A stretch of DNA of 64,000 nucleotides. Source: Larimichthys crocea (taxonomy: Eukaryota; Chordata; Actinopteri; Sciaenidae). Positions within the stretch are counted from its first letter, which is position 1, and each line of letters begins with the position of its first letter. The DNA lies in contig NC_040016.1 in NCBI RefSeq assembly GCF_000972845.2, positions 3,306,701 through 3,370,700 of the forward strand, written 5' to 3'. A program made the position numbers and the translations under genes. The notes beneath the pieces were generated by a model. The model was not told the origin of the DNA, searched no databases, and saw only the letters and a program-made list of their open reading frames with translations. Shown here piece after piece: positions 25,407 through 51,775 of the stretch.

Positions 25407-28400
25407 TGCTTTAGCCGCATACTGTATTATTCAGAAGAACTCATGACATAACTTTGAGCACATGTTGAATGTAATACTTCTAAGATTTAATGACCAGTGT
25501 TTTTACCTCAAGCTTAGAATATTTTAGTAGTGTGCACATTTGCAAAAGAGACTTTCTCTTAAGATTTGCACACATTGCTGAAATTTTGGATCTAATGGAA
25601 AAACACAAGACACTAATGCTAGTAACTCTGCTTTAGGTCATATTCTAAAAGCAACATTTTGACGGTGTTATGGTCTTTTTAGGCCTTTTATGTCTTCCTC
25701 TGAGACTCCAGCAGAAAATAAAATCCTCCTCCAGTGGTGAACCCATGCATAGCAAAGAAAAGGTGAAATGAGGGCCATTATTCTTCTGTCTCTCCGCCTG
25801 GCAACACTGAGCTCACTAGCAACACTGCAAATCAGAGACGAGTGAACACAGTTGGATGTATTACAGATTAAATGAGTCACTGTTTCATAAGTCTAAAGTT
25901 TGAGCATCGGCGTACTCGTATGATTTCTGAACATGTAATAATTGTGCTGATTTCCCCGGTGAATAGGCCTCCACATGATTTTCTGTGTAAGCCATGTGAC
26001 TATGATTATTAAATGAAACAATGTCAGTTAGTGCGCAGGATGCACAAAAATTCCACTTGATTAGATTGTCCATTGTGTCTGAAGATTATCTACTTTGTCT
26101 AAGTGGGAGAGGATGAGTAGCAGATGCCAGAGGAATTAGCAGGTTATACTGACATGAGTCAGTGGTCCCAGTGAAGAACGATTTTAATGTCCTTGCCAAA
26201 CCTCTTCCTGAAATTATATGCAAAACAAAACTTTATTGAGCTGTGAACTTATTTGTTGATTTTACTCCACTATTCTAAGAGACAGTAGAATCATTCATCA
26301 ATTTTACTGGGTCCTGATTCTCATAATAAAACATTAAACGATAGTTTAAACACGAGGTAGCCTGATATTCAGGCTAAATAGCCAATTTTTTTTTTTTTTT
26401 TACCACAATATTACAATCATGATATGTGGCAAACCATTTAGAGGTCTCCCAACAGGCTACATCACCAAGGAGGGTCATTAAAGAAGGCAAATACCTTGTG
26501 GGAAGCCTCCTTGGACAGGCTTTTACCGCCATGGTCTCACCTTGCAGGAGAACAGAGTTAGGTCCTCCAGTAGGTCTGACTGCCCGATACATCCAGTGTT
26601 TAGATGAAGCCAGCAATGTTTCAGATTCCTCGTCTGACAGGGGATTTCCTCTCTATGCACTGGCTTCCACTATTTGTTTGGGTTTGGTGACATTTGTTTT
26701 TTGTCCACTGTACCCTATTGTTCAGTTTTGTTTAATTTAGTTTTTCTCTTTTAGTTCAACTCTTGTGTGGTCTCCCATTCTTGTTCTCCAAATAACTGGA
26801 TGGTAACAAATAGGAAGAGAATAAGACTTATTACTAAACTGGAGGCAGCCAAGTTCTAATACTTCACATTTCTGTATCATAGGCTATCCAGAATTTTATG
26901 TATTAATCACTTCTTATTACCAATTTTTGAACAGGTTGTAATGTAACCTAAACAATAAGACGGTCCACGATTTCGTTGGTTGCCTGTAACAGATTTTTAT
27001 AAGATGTTTATGCGTTCTCCTCTCTCTCCATTTCTCTCCACTAGTTAATATTAGCTGACAGATGTCAGATGTCTGCTAATGTCAAACAACCAGCACCCAC
27101 TGAAACATCTCAACACCAAGCCCAAAGTCAAAGCTAACATACTGCAAAGCAAGGAAAATACATGATCATATTGTGTTTTTAGTTAGCTAATGCTGGCCTG
27201 CTTGCTATTGTGGGTCAGTTACACGCAGCATCACTGGGTTGCAGTGATGCAAATTCAATTTGAGTGGAAATGTTGTTTACAGCTTGCCAAAATACTTGCT
27301 AATGCTAATGTGATCCATGGAACTAAATGATGCACTCAGACAAATGGTGTTGATTTTTTGAGCCAACAAGAAGCAAAGGTGTATAACTAATGACTGCCCT
27401 CTACTAGCCAAGGGCGATGCAAGGCAGAAGCCAACTAGCTAACTGTAACCTACCAAAGTTAAGCTGGGTTGGCCAGCTGGCTGTGGCTTGGCTGTGTGGC
27501 GTGTGTCTGGCAATGGCTGCTTCACGCTGTTGGCTGATGGAGTGATTTGCAAACGGAAGGCTAGTTAGTATCATAGAGCCAGTGAGAGTGCAAATAAAAT
27601 ATATAGGAACATTACAGACATTATTCTAAATATGAATGGAATTTATTTTCCAACATTCAGTGTCCATTTCAGGGCCTCGTATAGGCCTGTGTCACTTTTA
27701 GTCGTTGCCCTGGTTGGTGCTTACGCCTACAGAGTGTGTCATTATTAATAAGGGTTTTCTGAGTGGTACATATATGACCTTTAATGGTTATTGCGAGAGA
27801 AAATTTTAAACCCTGAAATGTATCACAATGGGGTTTGACCTAATAAAGGTCTTTAGAGCTTTGACAACTTTTTTGTACAAAATCGAGCCACTGTGAAGGA
27901 CATGATCATCCTAAAACACTGGATGAAATGTTGGCTAAACAACCATTAAACCTCAAATCAACTTTTGATTATATTCCATCCATAACAACCTTTCTCAGAC
28001 ACTTGTTATCTATTACAAATAAAAATGTTTTAAGATAAATGGGCTCATTTGCCTTTATATAAATTACAGTGTAATGTTAATTTGTAGGTCTTGGAAAGTC
28101 TTGGAAAAATGCTTTGCCATTAAGTCAACATCACAGACTCTCTTTGCCTCATTTACAGCGGGAGGACTAATCGGTCCATCCATCATCTCTACAAAACAGA
28201 CGGGCAGGGACAGAAAGAGGTGGGAGAGAAAGAGAGAGAGAGACAGGAAATAAGTGAATAGACATAACAGTCACTTAAGAGATAGTGCATGAGGGAAACA
28301 TTGAAACAAATGTGAATAGTGTCCTGCATTAAATATTGCTCTTGGTGATGATTTCGTACAGGTGGCACACAGATGGGACCCCTCCCGGGACCTGAGCTTG

Positions 28401-31400
28401 TTAATGAGTCACAGCAAGGAGGGGCGGAGCGGGCTGATATCATGAACCAGACGGAGCCCTCTGGCAGTGCAAAATCGAGGTACCCAGCATGCCATTCTCC
28501 ATTATGGCGAGGTGCCCCTTGGGCCATTGGGGATGCGGATTAACCCAAACCTGGCAGCACTTTGCCGTGCCACGTGTCAGACTGAGCAAACACTGGAAAC
28601 GAATTCATATTTTCTTTCACTGTAGCTGAAAGACAACAATCAGGCCTAATGAGGACCCCCATAGAGACTTATTATAGGCTCTAATTAATGGTGAAGAGCA
28701 TGTGTGATGATTATTTACAGTATTTAATTGCTTTAAAAAAAAAACTTTGCAAAAATTTAAGTCTATTGAAACAGGGATTCATTTGAGTAGTGTTGGATAC
28801 CAGTGTTGACCGGTCACAGTTGAGGCCAGTGAAAGGGCAAAGGTCATGCTTAAGAGGGTGAGAATGCATATTGAGATTAGTGGGTTTAGTCAAGGTCTAA
28901 AAGTCTAATAGTGTGCTTGACTACTTAACGTCATTATCATTCAATATCCTTTTTTTTTTGCAGACAACTGGGAGCTGCTCGAATGTAAACAGCAGGGAAT
29001 GTATTAGAAATAATTACATTTTGGGTTCAGTATGCAGTTTTGCAAAGTAGGAAGTGAAGGCAACAGAAGAGAGCTGACACAATATTAACACACACCCACC
29101 TCAGGATGGGTGAGCCTCTCTGACAGGACGGTGGGACTGTCTATAAACAATTTTTTGCATATGAATGCAGAGTCTATATGCTAGGGACCAAGGTTTTGAC
29201 ACCGAAAGTGTTCTGGTTTCCACTCCACTTCAAGTCCATTAAGTCCTTGTGAAACGAAAAAGAGGCAGAACGCATCAGCTAAAATGCAAGTTTGGAATCC
29301 ACCAGATATTGTCTAAAGTGATCTGCATTCACATCTGAAATACAGATTAACAGAAATGTGTCTTTCTCATTGTCCCTCTCATGTCATGGATGTCTGTTAT
29401 CTGTTTTTCGGATATCTTTCTGGAAAGACCAGAAACATTGGCCGTCCCCCCAGAGGCTGGGTTCCGTTGTGGGCCACGCAGAGCGAGCATCCCAGACATA
29501 TCTGGATGTCGGAGTATGGGGATTTCACTCCCTAATGAAAAGAAAAAGACTCCAGGCTTCTACAGTTCTGTCCCAATCTAGCTCATGTATCTAAATGTCA
29601 GATTGTAGTATACAGTGATAGCTGTATTTGTGCATCTGTTGACATTGTTCTGGTGCAGTCTTGCTATGGTAATTGAACACACATGATGAAGCTGAAGGAG
29701 GGGAGACTGCTGGTAAGGCCTCAGTCAGTCCTGTCACGCATCTCCTCTTCACCAGCCCAGAGTGTGTGTGTGTGTGTGTGTGTGTGGTGAGAGTTTGTGT
29801 GTACTTGCGTGCCTATGAAAGCAAGCTGGTTGTGTGCGCGATAACACACCATTGGCATTCTTCATTTGTAAATAATTGAATCAGGCTATTTTAGTTTGCT
29901 CAGAGCGCAGCTGTAATTTGCAGCCGTTCTGCTCTTAAGGACCGGTAATTATGGCTTTTAGAGTCTCCCAAAACAACTCAAACAGCTTCAACTCATGACA
30001 GCTGTACATCTGGGCCTTAGCATACTCTCTCTCACACACACACACATATATAGAGGCACTAACATATGTGTGGCTGTTAATTAAACTATATTTTCCAACT
30101 GAAGTGAACTTCACAAGTACTACACACGAGTAAACAGCTTGGTATGCGTAATAGTTGAAATGGTTTTAGTGAAATTGTGTGTTATTTTAGAGGTGTCTGG
30201 TTTTACAAAATGAACTTACACATTTCTAAAACAAAATGGCAATCTCACACAATCTATATATTTAAGTGTGATTTCTCAGCAGATAGATGGGAAGATTATG
30301 TTTTTTTTTTTTTGTCCTTGTGTTTTTAGCATGCATTTCAGGCCGCTGTAGCACGAGTGAACAGGATTAGTTCGAACCTTCAAGGACCTCTGTTTTTTTT
30401 CTCTGTCACTGACTTGTTGTTTCTCTAGTGCAGACACATACCTCAGCGTTAATGAAAAGATGGCTGTTTGTTCTCCAGACACCGTCTACTCTGTCAGGCT
30501 TAATAAACTGTGCACTACAGTGCATTAAATGTGATTCGATGGATGGAATGGAATTCGATTATCATGGGAGTTATAGACAAAAACAAAATTAGCCAAGATT
30601 CCTCAACTGGTTTGTGTAATATAACTACCGGCAGTACATTGTGGTCACATGAAAACTTTGTTATAATTTTAGCTATGTGACTGGATGTGCTGTGACCATT
30701 TTACACCTCAAAAAGGAATTAAGTTTTACTTTCCTGGATCCTGAATTGACCTGGAAAACTGATTTGCAGTCAGTCTAAAAAGACAGCTGCTTTTCTGGAT
30801 TAATTAAAATTCAAAAACGTACTTAGCTTACTTGATTAACCTATAATAGATAACACTGAACTGTTTCCATGCAACAGTTGTTTTATTCTGTTCAGAAATG
30901 CAACGCTTGAGCTTTTAGCTACAATAGAAATCCATATGTGTTAATGGATGTTATTAAAATGCATGCATTTAGATTTAAGACAGCTGCTTTATTTATTAAA
31001 ATAACTATTTCTAACATATATAATAACTAGGTTTTACACCAAGTGTTTGCCTGGGAAAGTTCTAAAGATGAACGAACAATAGAAAGACAAAAGCAGGACT
31101 TCATTCCAAGACACGTAGTCTAAGATGTTAAATGTTATGAGTGCTGTGTGATTTTAGGGAGCAGGGTGAGTGTACTTGATGAAAATAAAAGAGACCTTTA
31201 CCTGAAACAGGTAAATATGTTTTCCTCCTGAAGACTACGTGCTCTGGAAAGCACTCACAAGTAAAGCACTCCAAATAGATAATACTTGTAGTGAGTTACA
31301 CATTAAGTCAGTCACATTGGGTGTTGGAAAGAAACGTGTCACTTATTTAGGTCTGGACAGAGAAGGAGCTTTGTCATCATTATTGGTCATATGATCAGAA

Positions 31401-32816
31401 AACAATAAGACCTCGTCTTCCTGAAATTTCAGCAGTGTCACCCAGACTGTAAACTCTTTGTGCAGTGAAGCTACCTAAACCACTCGTGGTCTAATCTAAT
31501 TTACTGGCAGTCACAGCTTGGCTGACAACACCACCGTCACAACTGGAAGCATCCACGCAACTTGAGGATTATCTCCCCACCATCCGTTACCTTGAATATG
31601 GCACAGCCCGGGAAGCATATGGCTACAATCTGTGGCACCCCTCACTGTATGGCCGCCATTTGCTTTTAATTAAACACATGGAGACACCTCACGCTTGGGT
31701 AAAGACCTGGCAAAGGACTAATAAAGAAACAAACAAAAATGAGCTAAGTTAATGATGATGTCAAGGACAATAATATCCATACTAGTGAAGACAGTGTTTT
31801 ATTGTTTTCTGAAAGCAGTGGGAAGCCCACATTTACGCACCAAGCCATAAGCAGTCTGACATAATGTATCGCACATGTTTATGCAGCTGGTTTTGTCATA
31901 TCACGGCTGACTAAATGAAGACTCGTTTCTACCCAGTCTCCCAGAGTAAACATGAAAACTGTAGCACACGCCTTGGAAGCTGAGGTTAGGTGAAGTAAAC
32001 ATGCTAATGTGCCAATCATGTCTACAGCATTAGGGTTTAAATGCCTCTCATCAAGAGATTGGCACTCACGGGCATTCACACACCTTGTTCCAAACATATG
32101 TGTATGTGTGTATGTGGATTATGGGGGCTAGCAGTAGTAATCCCCAGACCACATGGACGTCAGAGGCAATCCAATTTACAGTATGACACTGCTTAACACT
32201 TACAGATACAACCTGTTATGCTGCCTACATGCAAATATTTAAACAACAGAGGTTGACTTGTTTAGGATTTGATTGCTTACAACTAGGAAGTTAAATGTTA
32301 ATGTCAGCATGGCAGTCTCACAGTGACAATACGAGCATGTTGATGATTAGCAGGTGTGTGTACCATGTTGTTACCATCTGATTTTACCTTGTTAACATGC
32401 TAAAAGTACAGCTAAAGCTGGTGGCATGGAATCACTAAAATTATTACAATTCATCAACAAGAGGACACTGTGTCAAATTTCACTGACACTGCAATGCTGT
32501 TAGTATGGGTAAAAAAAATGCTTAGACAAAGCATCACCAGATTTCAATAACTAAATCCCTAGACCTTTGTCAGCAGTGTCCAACTCACATAGGTTGATGC
32601 AATAAACCAGAACCTCTGTGGCATCTGTTTGCGGGACAATGGAGCTTTGTTTGTTTAAGTTACCGACAATCCAGTGGAGGGTGGCTCTCTAATCAATGTC
32701 TACACCACATTGTCATTCATTTATGCTTTTAACAGATGGAGAAGGTGACTGGAGAAGTCAACAACACTCTGGAGAGAAACACCAGCTGTCAATCAAAATA
32801 CTCACTGAAATACTCC
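25407..32816. other. Long non-coding stretch between the transporter gene and prickle2
   Basis: No exon of a known family was found on either strand across this 7.4 kb. It contains a (TG)n run at 29763-29786, several homopolymers and no large repeat that I recognise. Some segments, for example about 28370-28560 and 31560-31740, are low in simple repeats and could be conserved regulatory elements, but that cannot be judged without alignment. Confidence 0.5.
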
Positions 32817-32822
32817 TTTATT
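32817..32822 (-). terminator. Candidate distal poly(A) signal of prickle2
   Basis: TTTATT on the + strand reads AATAAA on the - strand, about 610 nt past the prickle2 stop. Another AATAAA at 33361-33366 lies only 67 nt past the stop. Which is used is unknown. Confidence 0.35.
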
Positions 32823-33432
32823 CCAAATGCAGGACCAGGTCAGCCAAAGAAAACATGCATAAGTTGTTTTTGCCATTTTCTATCTCTACATTATAGATAT
32901 TTAATACATAAATGATTCTATCTATACAAAATATAAAAATATGTGAGGCCTCATTTACAACCATATTTACACATACTTTCTTAACTTAAGTGAAATTATT
33001 AATTCATTTATCTATGTACATACTATGAACTGAATACAATAGTACAGTATATCCTATATCTAAATCACATTGCATGAAAAAGCTAAACTGTACCAAACCG
33101 ACTACCTTGCACACTTGTTTGCTGCGGGAAATGAAGTTATGGAAAAATTGCACATCAGCTTTTGAGAAATGTTGTGAATTGATAGAACTGCGCATGTAAG
33201 TGTTAGCCTTAATACTCAGGAGATATTCCGAAACATTAAAATGAACAAACATGCAAACACTGTTGCTTTTTCACTGTTTACCGACTGTAATTCATCACTG
33301 ACTTTCAATTACATGATATTTAACACTCAACAATACTAAATAAATGGACTGTGAGTTTAATTTATTCTTTGTTCCAGATGGAGGATGTTAGTGCTGGGCA
33401 AAGAGTCATTTACTGTGCCAAGCGTCAGGATG

Positions 33433-45291
<11,859 letters not shown>

Positions 45292-45343
45292 GGCTGTCAC
45301 TGCATGCTCCTCACGACGACACTTACAGTGCACACAGATCTTC
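45292..45343 (-). other. prickle2: prickle2 exon part upstream of the conserved start: Cys-rich in-frame extension
   Basis: Between the acceptor (AG at 45345-45344) and the conserved start Met at 45291 lie 52 nt that stay open in the prickle2 frame. They encode [19 protein letters not shown]-x2-C-x-C...REEH motif before the PET domain is typical of longer Prickle/Testin-family N-termini. Conserved coding potential here suggests either a longer isoform or recent loss of coding use. No ATG lies in this piece. Confidence 0.6.
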
Positions 45344-48300
45344 CTACGATGGACAAACACAAGACAAAGAACATCTGTCAAGTCAATGTTGTATGTAGAT
45401 TTAATGGAATAAGAGCCTCCGATTAAAATTGAAAGCAGCAGTTATTTGAACTTCTAAATTATGCTGTTAAAGTGTGATTTGTTAGTTTGAAAATAACTTT
45501 GGCACATTTTAACTCAGAATACACCTCCATTAGGGTGAAAAGAAATACTCAGTTTAATAAATCACTATGTAAATAGAACTACATTTGGGGATATACGGTT
45601 TCAGCAGAAACAAGACGTCATACTGTGGTTGCTGTTTGGGCCTCTGAAGCCTGCCATTAATCACAGAAAACAAAAATAACCCAAACTGCTGTTCCAAAGG
45701 TAACCTCAGACAACCTGTAAAAAAGTAAAAATTCATCACCCAACCTACTCGCTTGTAGGCATCATAAAGCCCCCTTAAACATTCTGTGAAATTCTTGCTC
45801 AGATCTGCTTGGAGCCTGAGCCTATGTTTGCAGACCCTCTACTCATGAAGGATGTGAACTTCACACAGTTCAAAGGTCAAGGCTGAAACTCTCACAGTTA
45901 AATGTGGGTGCCACAAGTACAACCTCTGGGGTACCAAGAGCAAGGATATAATCACAAAAAGTGTATAGAAACTTGCAGACAGTGATGGAAAACAGCACTG
46001 TGTAAACACACAAACACATACGCAAATGCACACACACACACACCGACTTCCCAATGTACAAGGTTAGCAAGAAACACTAGCAGATGCTTAGCCAGGACAG
46101 TGCTCCAGTCTCATTAGTCAAGCAGACCCACCCAGCTGTAAAATGGAAAGTATCCGTGTGTGACTTTCCACAAAAAGGATGGTTGAGAGTGTTGACTCTT
46201 GCTCCTATGACTCGCTGCTTTTTCATCTCCAGTAGTGTCCAGAGAGTAATAAAGAGCCGTGTTATATTTCATAGACTTAAACAACTATTCTGGAGTGTTG
46301 TCTTACAAAATACTGGGGTTACCAGCCATTATTTACTCCTTGAAGAATGACACAGAACTTGTGTGATGCCGCTCTTACAAAAGCAGAACAGGATGTAGGT
46401 TAAATAACTGAGTGAACAGATTTGAATAAAAACATCGACCATCCTAGGAGAGAAGATGCTGCATAAACATGGATTCCCGTGCCCTTGACAGCTCTATGTC
46501 CCTGTATGAAGAGGAAACTCTGGGTGGCCAGAAGGTCGCATCCCACTAACCCTTGCTGCCCCTCAGGCGGCCAAACCAGGGAGACAATCCCATTACCTTG
46601 CCAGACGGACGCCTGCCTGTCTGACAGACAACCCTACGGAGGAGCTTAAGGACACTCAGGACACTGTTTGACAGACTGACAGCTTGGCTGGCTGAGGATC
46701 TGTTAGTGTAAAGGGCTTGGAGCACAGACAGCACCATGTGGAGAGTTGGCCACGTCTCACCTTGCGTCTGGCACAAAGGAGCACTTCTTGTTCAAGGGTT
46801 GAGTCTTGGTTAACAAAGCACTTCAGTCTATCTGGCTTAGCGCTGATGGATTTTGATGATAGAACGGACACTAGAAATACTTTGAAACCGCCTGTAGCTC
46901 TCTGAAACATCCTACTGACATGCCACAACTGGCCATACGACATGTTATACAGGAAAAGAAAACATACAAAAATATAGGTCTAAAGTTGGACGAATTCTCC
47001 ATCGCCACTTGAGATTCCTCGCTATCCGCCAGGAGCCTAACAGCCTATTACTGTCAGATCCAGCTTTCAACACCACCCTGAGCAGGGAGGCAGCTTCTGC
47101 TGTCATTGTAGAAGGGCAAGCCACAGGCTTTACAAACTTCATAAATATTAACAAAACACATGAATATTGATGGGTATGATAAACTGAGTAGTGATGCAGC
47201 TCAAGGAGACAAAGTCATCAAGTAGCTGTCAGACTGGCAGATGGGTGTTTGGCAAATCCCTGTCCCGGAGGCATGATGATATAGCCAGGGGTGATACAGC
47301 TTACCAATTTAAGACTGAAAAGCTGGTTGATACACACAAAAACCACATGAGCACACACTCACAGCGACGACGATGATTGAAAATGAAAGGCCAAAGCATC
47401 AACGGTGAAGACAAAAAGGATTAAGCATGTATGGACACCTATTCTACTGCTCTGTCAATCTGCCAGGAGGTTAGCAGTTATTTCTGCCTTGGGGTGAGGA
47501 GGGACGCCTGGAGATAAGGGTATACAAATAGCCAGAGCTGAAGGAAAGCATTTCACGCTGCATTCCTTCTGAGAGGACACATCGCAATGTCCATGCCCCA
47601 TAGTCAGTCTATACGCTTTTACATTTGAGGCACAGAGGGTTGTAACCTTTGGATGAAGACACCTCACTGATCCATTCTCTCAATCCAGATGTGTGATGAT
47701 GACCTTCTACCAGTGAGTCACCTGGCAAACATGTGATCACCCCACATCAGTGCTGGCAGAGATACTGTAGGCCTACAGGGGCTGGTTGCTCCTTCCTTCC
47801 CCTTCTATCCTCGTGATTTACAACATGCTTTGTGCACATGCCTGGGATTTCCCCTCTACTGAAATGTAATCCCCGAGCTTCCCCTTGTAATCGACATGAT
47901 TTCAATTAGGAGAGATTTAGGGACTTTGGTAATACAAGTCAAGTGCATCACTGACGCCTCATAAATGACTCAGAGGTAAAGAGAAGGAACTTAAAAGGCT
48001 TGTTCTTCATTCAAATGTGACTGGCTTTTCATCTCCTGAAAGACGAAAATGGTGCTGTACCATTGGTCAGTTGGAGTTTCAGGTTTGTTCAAGACCTGGG
48101 GGGTATGTTGTTGGATAGTAATCCCTGTGACCATGATGTCAATGGACAATGATTCACTGTTTCGGGTTAATTATCAATATCCTAAGTAACGGGTGGTTTT
48201 AATACATAACTAGGGTCTGATAGGCTCCCTCTGACAGTCACATAGACTTGGTTCAATTGTTTTAGGTCGCTTCTTAAAGATTTTCAGGACACATGGTCAA

Positions 48301-50688
48301 AAGTTTGGCCAAACAGACCTTCTTAAAACTCTGATTTACCATCTGACTAAATGTGCTTCAGAGCAAAGCAAACGCCAACGCATAGAAATTATCTTTACAA
48401 GGTTGTAACCCTAACTCCAGGGTTGGGGATAACGCTAGGAAACTCTATTCAACGCAAGCTTTAGAAAACCATCTGACTTAACAGTATCCAAGAGCTAGTC
48501 GTGGAAGTATAGCCTTGGAGAGTTTGAAGTCTCATTCCACTCTCATTCCTGAACAGCTCCCAAAACCACTCCAGCTTTTCCATGGCATCACTAGATGGTC
48601 AGATTAAAATCCCATCTCTAAATGGAAGCTCTGCACAAAAGCAGAGGTTGGATGACAAGAGAAGAGAGCACAGAGAGAACAGCTGGGTGCAGGCTGCAGC
48701 CAAGTCTTGTCTTCTTTTTTTCTCCTGCCTCTGCTTTTGTTTTCTCTAGAAGAAGTGGGGGAAGAAGAGGACAGGGCCCTTTCTCTGTAACAGCCTTTTG
48801 TTTGGTGAATACAACATTTGTGTTCAGTGTTTTGAAACTGTCGCTGCAATGTTCAATGAATAGCCCCACTTTCACAAATTACCAATATCCAGGAAAAAGT
48901 CTGTGTTTCTACGCTGGGCTGCATGTTGACTTCAGAGCCATTAGGAGTTAATCACAGCTAAACATGACTGGAGGTGTTCCCGACAAGAATCAGGCTTGAC
49001 AAAGACGTTTTCCATTAGTGGCCAATTAGTAAGAACCAGATGCAATGTGTTCCTGAGGACAGAGATTAGGCCTGCATCCACGTGTCATAACAAATTATAG
49101 AGCCAAAGTCCTGCCCTCCTTTACACAAGACTCTGGTCCAATAACCTCAACCTGAGGTTCTACTTGCACAGTATCATCACACATCTTTGGATTTTTACTA
49201 AATTACAAAAGCTATTTCATTTGTATTAAACCATGACAGCTCCTGTGGTGCTATGCCAGTTGAAGTCTAGTCGTAAAATGCCTTGTGTGGCTCTGCAAGG
49301 AGCTTTCCAAATACTAAAAAAACAAATCTAGAAGACCTGGATGAGAGATGCAGTTGCTAATTGCCGTTGTTAAGCAGCCTGAGAGTATCATAATTTCACC
49401 AATCCTCCCTTTGACATGCGATGCAAAAAGGGGAGATATTTATGTAACACCAGGCTGAGACACTTTCAGCTGCATCCATGCAATACTTGAGACTGGATCA
49501 CATTACTTATTCATTCAGTGTTAACTTGTTCCACTGGGTGATGCTACTTGGGATGGGAATGGAGGGAGTCATGGAGGGGACAGGCTTCCAAGGCAACCTC
49601 AGACTTCAGACCATACTGGAAGCAGTAACGAGCAAATCTGTTAACCAATAACATGTATTCAAAGGATTTGGTCTACTAGCCCATGATAGGCTTCTGGGAT
49701 TTTTTATTGGAATTTTGTGTTGACTTTTCAGTCAGTGTCAGTGGAGGGAAAAAGCAGCAACTGAGTTTTTTTTTTTCCAGAGGCAGTTGTGGATGTCAGA
49801 AGTAATGTTGATCTGATGTTTAGGCTCCTGTCAGCTCAGTTAATGTTTGGACTGCTCTCAGACCCGAGGAGTCCAATGATAATGCAGCCAGCTGCTGGAG
49901 CCACATTATTCATTGGGTCCCCCGTCAGTCCATTCATGTGCTAATCTACTGACCCTTACGCTGCAAAAACGCAGCAATCTAAATGGGTCAATTAGCCTGC
50001 ATTGAGTCTTGTAACGTTCTCCTTCAAATAACTGCCATGAATCTGCGATAATGCCACTTGTTTCCAAAGCAGTCTGCGGCAAACTCCAGGATATCATTAG
50101 AGCCTTTTTTTTTTTTTTTTACAAGGAAGACTCAAGTAATGAGAGAAAAATAACACTCGACTAAGGAAACAAGCTGATTTAAAATATAATATCTCACACG
50201 TTCCAATTTATTTATCTGTTTATTTACTAAACAGCCTACAATCCATATGGCACAGAGGCTACGCAACAAAGACTTGTTCTGGATGGAAAGCGCACAGTAG
50301 CTTGGCCATTGCACTGCGGGGGGTGGGGTGGGGGATATAACCCGGGATGTACACGTCTAAAGGGAGAGAGCCACAGTGCGAGTACGGTAACTTTGCGTTT
50401 CAAGTGTTACTCTTATTCCAATAAGACCCTGTTTTTAAGTGATGACATGCGCTCATTTGAAGAATCCCGTAGAAAGCAAATACTGACTTTAAATTTGAAA
50501 CAAGACTTTACATTTTAGTCCTGCGAATACTTTGCCCACAAACGTAAAGTGAGCAACGAATTTCGTTTTCAGATTTGTGTCCCAAATCTCATTTCCATTA
50601 CGCATCGAAAGTCCCAACTTGGATCGTCGCTCGCGCTACATAACTGCTCCAAATTCAACATAAACACGATCAATAACCAGCTGCTTAC
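45344..50688 (-). other. Large 5' intron of prickle2
   Basis: This 5.3-kb stretch between the start-codon exon and the upstream exon has no recognisable gene or large repeat. A poly-T run lies at about 50104-50120. The segment at 49890-50100 is complex sequence without simple repeats and might be regulatory. Confidence 0.6.
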
Positions 50689-50756
50689 CTTCTTACAAAC
50701 TGCGGCGGACTGAAGCCATAGCCCTGACATCGGCACTGGTTGTGTTGGTACGGGAT
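50689..50756 (-). other. prickle2: Likely upstream prickle2 exon (donor side)
   Basis: On the - strand AAGAAG is followed by a strong GTAAGC donor at 50688. Spliced to 45343, the frame continues as [22 protein letters not shown], adding Cys residues to the Cys-rich motif of the next exon. In this frame a TAA at 50759-50757 closes the reading upstream and no ATG lies between, so either a further exon supplies the start or this is 5'UTR. The phase match and composition make the exon itself likely. Confidence 0.55.
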
Positions 50757-51262
50757 TTAAAATACGTCTTCCTCATTGCAGAATTTGTCACACAACTCCC
50801 AACGCCACAAGCTTTGCCACGAAAACACCCCACACTCTCACCCGCTGCGTGGTGTCCGCACCCCTCTGCTACATTTACCCCCTCCGTTTAAAAGCCTTTT
50901 GTCAACCCCCTGCTCTCCGCAAACACACACTCTGGAGTTCAGCAAATGAGCGAGAGAGCGGAGACGAGGGGCCAACTTAAAGTGCGTAAAATAAGATTCC
51001 CCCTTCACAGATCCAAACAAGAGCGCAGACTCCGGTGAAATATTATGAAATATCCAAACGAATAAAACAGAAATCTCCTCTTAAAAACAGGATTACTGCT
51101 GACGAGTCAGAACGAAGATCCGAGCGGACTTTCGGTGCGTAAAAAGCACGGAGCGCTGGAGCTGCTCCGCTCGCTGCTGACCGACCCACTGAATAGCAGC
51201 GCTTTAATCCTCAGCCGGTGTCAAGCGCGTATAAATAACACCGCCACTTCCGGTTGGCGCTT
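50757..51262 (-). promoter_or_regulatory. prickle2: prickle2 promoter/CpG-rich region
   Basis: This stretch is GC- and CpG-richer than either flank. It holds an ETS-type site (CACTTCCGG on +, i.e. CCGGAAGTG on -, at 51245-51253) directly followed by TTGGCGC, similar to an E2F site. It lies just upstream of the likely 5' exon of prickle2. The start site is not visible. Confidence 0.5.
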
Positions 51263-51732
51263 TCAAAATAAAGGCACCACTGTCAAAAGTTTTTGGGATA
51301 TTATTTTGTTTTATAAATAGATTAAATAAACGTACACGTTGTGATCTTATTTTGTACATCACACATCTACAAATGCATTGATGTTATGTAACTTTAATCA
51401 TAAATTCTGTACATATTGAAACTTTTTTTTTCAAAATAAAAGACACTGCAAAATATGTTTTTGCAGGTCAGTGACAAGCACAATCAGTCGACAATCAATC
51501 AACAAGATTGACAGCTCTGAAAAAATAGCTAATGTGCTAATTATATTTTTTTCGCATATGACTTCACTATTGAAAATGATATTTTAAAACCTTCTGCAAC
51601 ATAAAGACAGACAGCCATTGGCTTCCACTTTTTTCACCCCTGTACAAAATCAAAATAAAGTCAATCAAAACTCTTTTGTTATGAGGCAAAGTTGCTTACT
51701 TCCTGTCTTTATGGGCCCTCTCTGGTTGACTT

Positions 51733-51775
<43 letters not shown>

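Noticed and set aside
28189..28527. 112-codon minus-strand frame
   Set aside because: No ATG-context, domain or splice support; the sequence may be regulatory but shows no coding signature.
48604..48951. Overlapping open frames on both strands
   Set aside because: No domain, no splice context and low-complexity composition; chance frames in a prickle2 intron.
51230..51237. TATAAATA box
   Set aside because: It points to the + strand, where no gene follows; the nearby gene is on the - strand.
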